A stretch of DNA of 64,000 nucleotides, from the NCBI RefSeq assembly GCF_012952295.1, contig NZ_JABBCH010000002.1, positions 496,001-560,000 of the forward strand. The letters run 5' to 3'. The notes under the pieces were generated by a model. That model did not search any database, was not told the origin of the DNA, and saw only the letters and a list, made by a program, of their open reading frames with translations. Position 1 is the stretch's first letter. Every line of letters begins with the position of its first letter. Positions 60,999-64,000 of the stretch are shown one piece after another. A program made the translations under genes and the position numbers. This DNA comes from Crystallibacter degradans. GTDB lineage: Bacteria > Actinomycetota > Actinomycetes > Actinomycetales > Micrococcaceae.

Positions 60999-63578
60999 AT
61001 GACTGAAAGCGCATTGGTGGGACGGCTGGCAGGGTTCGGCGCCGGGGATATCGCTTTGGCAGGCGGCAAGGGTGCCAACCTCGGTGAGCTGATCCGCACC
61101 GGCTTTCCCGTGCCGGACGGCTTCGTCATTACCACCCGGGCCTACGCCACCCTGCTGGACTCCACACCACTGGGCGCGAAACTGGCGGAACTGCTGCAAT
61201 CCGGCGCGCACGGCGCCAGTATTAGGGCGGAATTTGCGGCCACGAGCGTTCCGCCAAAGATCCGGGCGGCAGTGGCGGATGCGTATGCACTGCTGGGTTC
61301 GAAGCCAGTAGCCGTGCGGTCGAGCGCCACCGCCGAGGACCTGCCGGGCGCAGCCTTCGCCGGCCAGCAGGACACCTACCTCAATGTTGTCGGCGAGGAT
61401 GCAGTGATCCAGGCCGTTGCGGATTGCTGGGCCTCGCTCTGGACGGACCGGGCGATCACGTACCGCCAGCGGCAGGGGATCGACCCGCACGAGGTGGCTA
61501 TCGCCGTCGTCGTTCAGGAGATGGTTCCGGCAGAGATGGCCGGCGTGATGTTCGGCGCGAACCCCGTGACCGGTGCGCGGGACGAGATTGTCGTGGATGC
61601 CAGCGGCGGGCTGGGGGAAGCCGTGGTCTCCGGCCTGGTTACTCCGGACCACTATGTCCTCGACAGCGCTGGGCGCCTGAGGGATTATGCCCCTGGCCGA
61701 CGTGAAGTAGTGATTCACGCGTACGACGACGGCGGAACCGGCGAGACCCGAGCCGCCAGCGAGAACGGCGGGACTAGCGATGTCCCCGGTGGCAGCGAGG
61801 GCCGCGGTCGCGTCCGGGCCAACGAGGGCCTGCAGCCATCGCTTAGCCCGGCACAGCTCACGGAACTGGCGCGGCTGGCGCGGCAGGCGGCGGAGCTGTT
61901 CGGCCGGCCGCAGGACATGGAGTGGGCGGTAGCCGGGGACCGGATCTATGTCCTGCAGTCACGTCCGATGACAGCACTGCCGCCACAGCCGCTGAAACTG
62001 AACCGGTTCCAGAAGCTGATGGGGCCGTTCTTCCTCGAAATGTTCACGCAGCGGCCCTACCCATTGGATGCCTCGGGCTGGATGGATCAGGGAATCGGCG
62101 CCATGCTCCGGGGAATGGCGGGCAGCGTCGGCGTCCGGTTCCCGACCATTGAACAGCTGCTGCCGGAAGAGGACGGGGTGGTGGTCCGGCTGGTCCCGCC
62201 GATCCCGCGGCCAACGCTCCGGACCCTGGCCGCACCCTTGTCCATCGCCCTGCGCGTCCGCCGGTTCAAGCCGGACAAGTGGACCGAGGACGGCCGGTTC
62301 ACCGCGTTCCTGGCTGAGGTGGACCAGCTGAATGCCAGGGATCCGGAGCTGCTGCGCTGGCACGAAGTCATCCGGTTGGCCGAGGACGCCTTCGCCGCGA
62401 TCCACTGGATTACCGAACTGCGGGCGGCCTATCTGCCCGGGGCGTTTGTCCCGCAGGCGAAGCTGCGCTTGTTATTGCTGCTGCTGGGCAAGCCCCGGCT
62501 GGCCTCTGGGCTGGTCGCCGGCGCCGAAACCCGCACCAGCCAGGCCAACCGTGCTCTGGAGCAGTTGGCGGAGGGCGTCCAGCGCGATCCTGCTCTCTCC
62601 GCGGCGTTTGATGAATTGGCCACAGCGGAGCTGCTCGTCCGGCTGAATGAGCCCGAGTTCGCCGGCTTCCGCGCTGATTTCGACGCTTTCCTGACAGAGT
62701 ACGGCCACCGCGAGACAGTCAGCATTGTGCTCAGCAGCGCACCCACCTGGTCCGGCGCTCCCGACGTGGTGCTCGGCCTGGTCAAAGCGATGCTGGGCGA
62801 ACGGCACCAGGGCGCCGACCAGACCGGACAGGCCTTGCGGGAGCTGGAGCGGCATCCAGCCCTCCGGTTCGGACCGCTCCGGCGCCAGGTCCTGGGCGCC
62901 GTCGCGGGCGCGAAAGCCGGCATGGCGTTCCGCGAAGACACCCACTTCTACGCCACCAAGCTGCTGCCGCCGCTGCGCCGGGCGCTGCTGGAGCTCGGGC
63001 AGAGGCTGGCCGCGGCCGGCGTGCTGGAGTCACCGGACCAGGTCCACCACCTGCGCTTCGACGAACTCCAAGCGATGACAAGCGGGGGCGGAGGCGGTAG
63101 CGGTGGCGGCGCGGTACTGCCGGCCGCCGAACGCGAGCGGTACCGCCGCGTGGTGCTGGCGCGCGAGGCAAAGCGCCGCGAGCTCGAAGGTATTCCGCTG
63201 CTGCCGACGGATGCCCTCTTCGCCGGCAGTCGCCGGCACGGGTATGCCCTGGTTTCCGGCACAGCGGCCAGCGCAGGCCGGGCGGCCGGACGGGTCCGGG
63301 TGATCCGCTCGCCGGTGGACTTTGGCACCTTGGTGAGCGGGGAGATTCTCGTGTGCCCGTACACCAATCCCTCGTGGACGCCCTTGTTCCAGCGCGCCGC
63401 CGCCGTCGTGGTGGACGCTGGCGGCCTTGGCTCGCACGCCGCGATCGTCGCGCGCGAGTACGGCATTCCCGCGGTGATGGGAACCGGTACCGGAACGGAT
63501 GTGCTGCGGGACGGTCAGCAGGTTCTCGTGGATGGTTCGGCCGGTCTGGTCCTGCCCGCCGGCGATGAGCGCGCCTGA
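60999..63578 (+). CDS. Rifampicin phosphotransferase-like / PEP-synthase-like enzyme
   Basis: 859 residues. N-terminal ATP-grasp (PPDK-N-like; AGGKGANLGELIRTGFPVPDGFVITTRAY near 20-48, SAEDLPGAAFAGQQDTYLNVVG), a central domain (about 345-720) that lacks the PEP-binding TIM barrel, and a C-terminal swivelling His domain (GGLGSHAAIVAREYGIPAVMG, catalytic His near 812). This is the order of rifampicin phosphotransferases (Rph); a true PEP synthase would have a C-terminal barrel after the His domain. The rifamycin-associated element found upstream of many rph genes (palindrome GGGGCTTGCGGCAAGCCCC) is absent in 60934-60998. A Gly-rich linker (about 695-702) precedes the His domain. ATG 60999 with GGAGGATCC upstream. 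Confidence 0.85.
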   Translation: MTESALVGRLAGFGAGDIALAGGKGANLGELIRTGFPVPDGFVITTRAYATLLDSTPLGAKLAELLQSGAHGASIRAEFAATSVPPKIRAAVADAYALLGSKPVAVRSSATAEDLPGAAFAGQQDTYLNVVGEDAVIQAVADCWASLWTDRAITYRQRQGIDPHEVAIAVVVQEMVPAEMAGVMFGANPVTGARDEIVVDASGGLGEAVVSGLVTPDHYVLDSAGRLRDYAPGRREVVIHAYDDGGTGETRAASENGGTSDVPGGSEGRGRVRANEGLQPSLSPAQLTELARLARQAAELFGRPQDMEWAVAGDRIYVLQSRPMTALPPQPLKLNRFQKLMGPFFLEMFTQRPYPLDASGWMDQGIGAMLRGMAGSVGVRFPTIEQLLPEEDGVVVRLVPPIPRPTLRTLAAPLSIALRVRRFKPDKWTEDGRFTAFLAEVDQLNARDPELLRWHEVIRLAEDAFAAIHWITELRAAYLPGAFVPQAKLRLLLLLLGKPRLASGLVAGAETRTSQANRALEQLAEGVQRDPALSAAFDELATAELLVRLNEPEFAGFRADFDAFLTEYGHRETVSIVLSSAPTWSGAPDVVLGLVKAMLGERHQGADQTGQALRELERHPALRFGPLRRQVLGAVAGAKAGMAFREDTHFYATKLLPPLRRALLELGQRLAAAGVLESPDQVHHLRFDELQAMTSGGGGGSGGGAVLPAAERERYRRVVLAREAKRRELEGIPLLPTDALFAGSRRHGYALVSGTAASAGRAAGRVRVIRSPVDFGTLVSGEILVCPYTNPSWTPLFQRAAAVVVDAGGLGSHAAIVAREYGIPAVMGTGTGTDVLRDGQQVLVDGSAGLVLPAGDERA

Positions 63579-63600
63579 CGCTGGGTGCGCTTAACAGCGA

Positions 63601-63628
63601 CGGCGGCCCGGACGTTTCCGGGCCGCCG
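63601..63628. terminator. Bidirectional GC-rich terminator
   Basis: Perfect stem CGGCGGCCCGG / CCGGGCCGCCG, 6-base loop, between the convergent Rph-like gene and the flavohemoprotein gene. No immediate T-run; GTTTTTTT lies about 30 bases further on the + strand. Confidence 0.65.
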
Positions 63629-63664
63629 ACTGTTGGGATGGTGGCTGGTTTTTTTCGAGGGGCC

Positions 63665-64000
63665 TTAGTTGGCCGAGGCGAGCCAGAGATCCGGGCCGAA
63701 GACCTCGTAGTGGATCTTGGTGGCGGGGATGCCGGCGTCGATCGCCTGGTTGCGGATGGACTTCATGAACGGCAGCGGGCCGCAGACGTAGACGGAGGCG
63801 TCGGTCGGCAGTTCCACATCCTGCAGGGTCATGAAGCCTGTGCTGGCGCCTTCGGCCGGCTCTTCGAGCCACAGCTTGAGGTTGGCGCCGTCGAGCTTTT
63901 CGATGTCGTTGACCATCTGGTCGCGCAACGCCCAGGCTTCCAGGTTCTTCTCCGCGTGCAGGACCATTACTTCGCGGCTGGAACCCTGCCGGGCCAGGGA
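63665..64000 (-). CDS. hmp: Flavohemoprotein C-terminus (nitric oxide dioxygenase), partial
   Basis: 111 codons, cut by the window edge. MVLHAEKNLEAWALRDQMVND, YVCGPLPFMKSIRNQAIDAG and IHYEVFGP match the NAD-binding end of Hmp, whose role is NO detoxification: globin haem + FAD reductase converts NO and O2 to nitrate. The globin and FAD parts lie beyond base 64000. Related reductases without globin (e.g. ferredoxin or phthalate reductases) cannot be fully excluded, but the terminal EVFGPDL tail is typical of flavohemoglobins. Confidence 0.8.
   Translation of the reverse strand, partial: SLARQGSSREVMVLHAEKNLEAWALRDQMVNDIEKLDGANLKLWLEEPAEGASTGFMTLQDVELPTDASVYVCGPLPFMKSIRNQAIDAGIPATKIHYEVFGPDLWLASAN

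Overview
This 64 kb window is high-GC chromosomal DNA from an actinobacterium, most likely an Arthrobacter-like member of the Micrococcaceae. I base that on the Lhr/Nei pair, a GTP-type PEPCK, actinobacterial DUF4193, DUF4232, DUF222 and DUF6541 families, a DtxR/IdeR-type iron box, and very many leaderless promoters. It reads as core and soft-accessory chromosome. I see no CRISPR array, prophage, intact insertion sequence or rRNA.

Layout: 1-8.5 kb holds a ThiD-family vitamin kinase (cut by the edge), a queuosine-precursor transporter and tRNA-guanine transglycosylase (Q salvage), a ZIP metal transporter, a FUSC-like membrane protein and SRPBCC proteins. 8.7-16 kb has a degenerate Nudix protein, a VOC protein, a YdeI-like protein, an FbpABC-type ferric ABC transporter behind a near-consensus IdeR box, and a GH76 glycosidase. 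16-22.5 kb has an SDR/acyl-CoA dehydrogenase pair, DUF1684, a VOC protein and PEP carboxylase, closed by a strong hairpin. 22.5-31 kb has an MHS-type transporter plus a metallo-hydrolase with a divergent LysR regulator, TspO-like and DedA membrane proteins, a macrodomain protein, a decayed FRG-domain gene, a second metallo-hydrolase and an RluA-type pseudouridine synthase. 31-46.5 kb has DUF4193, a large DUF6541 membrane protein, Nei2 and Lhr (overlapping), a DUF4232 lipoprotein, a YcnI operon, RlmH, flotillin, a thioesterase, a TDT carrier and a hemerythrin. 46.5-52.9 kb has an sdhB relic, an ArsR/SulP operon, an ArsR/AHSA1/DHFR-like operon, tRNA-Ser, a flavin/PLP-oxidase-like protein, tadA and upp. 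53-64 kb has a long leader and an orphan winged-helix regulator, a flavin disulfide-reductase homologue, SixA, a DUF222-HNH protein, a small HTH protein, tRNA-Arg, pckG, a rifampicin-phosphotransferase-like enzyme and the end of a flavohemoprotein.

Functional links: ppc, pckG and the PEP-utilising enzyme touch the PEP node; the transporter gene yhhQ and tgt serve queuosine salvage; Lhr and Nei2 are translationally overlapping repair genes; FbpABC is predicted to be iron-repressed.

The most notable signals are: (1) a rigid -10 hexamer/6-nt/start-codon arrangement at about 19 gene starts, implying pervasive leaderless mRNAs; (2) use of that rule to place the Lhr start at a non-canonical ATC codon; (3) a same-strand repeated 15-mer CCAATAACGACGGCG that lies both in genes and between genes and forces atypical codons; (4) two previously hidden gene relics (FRG and sdhB); and (5) several clean operator palindromes.
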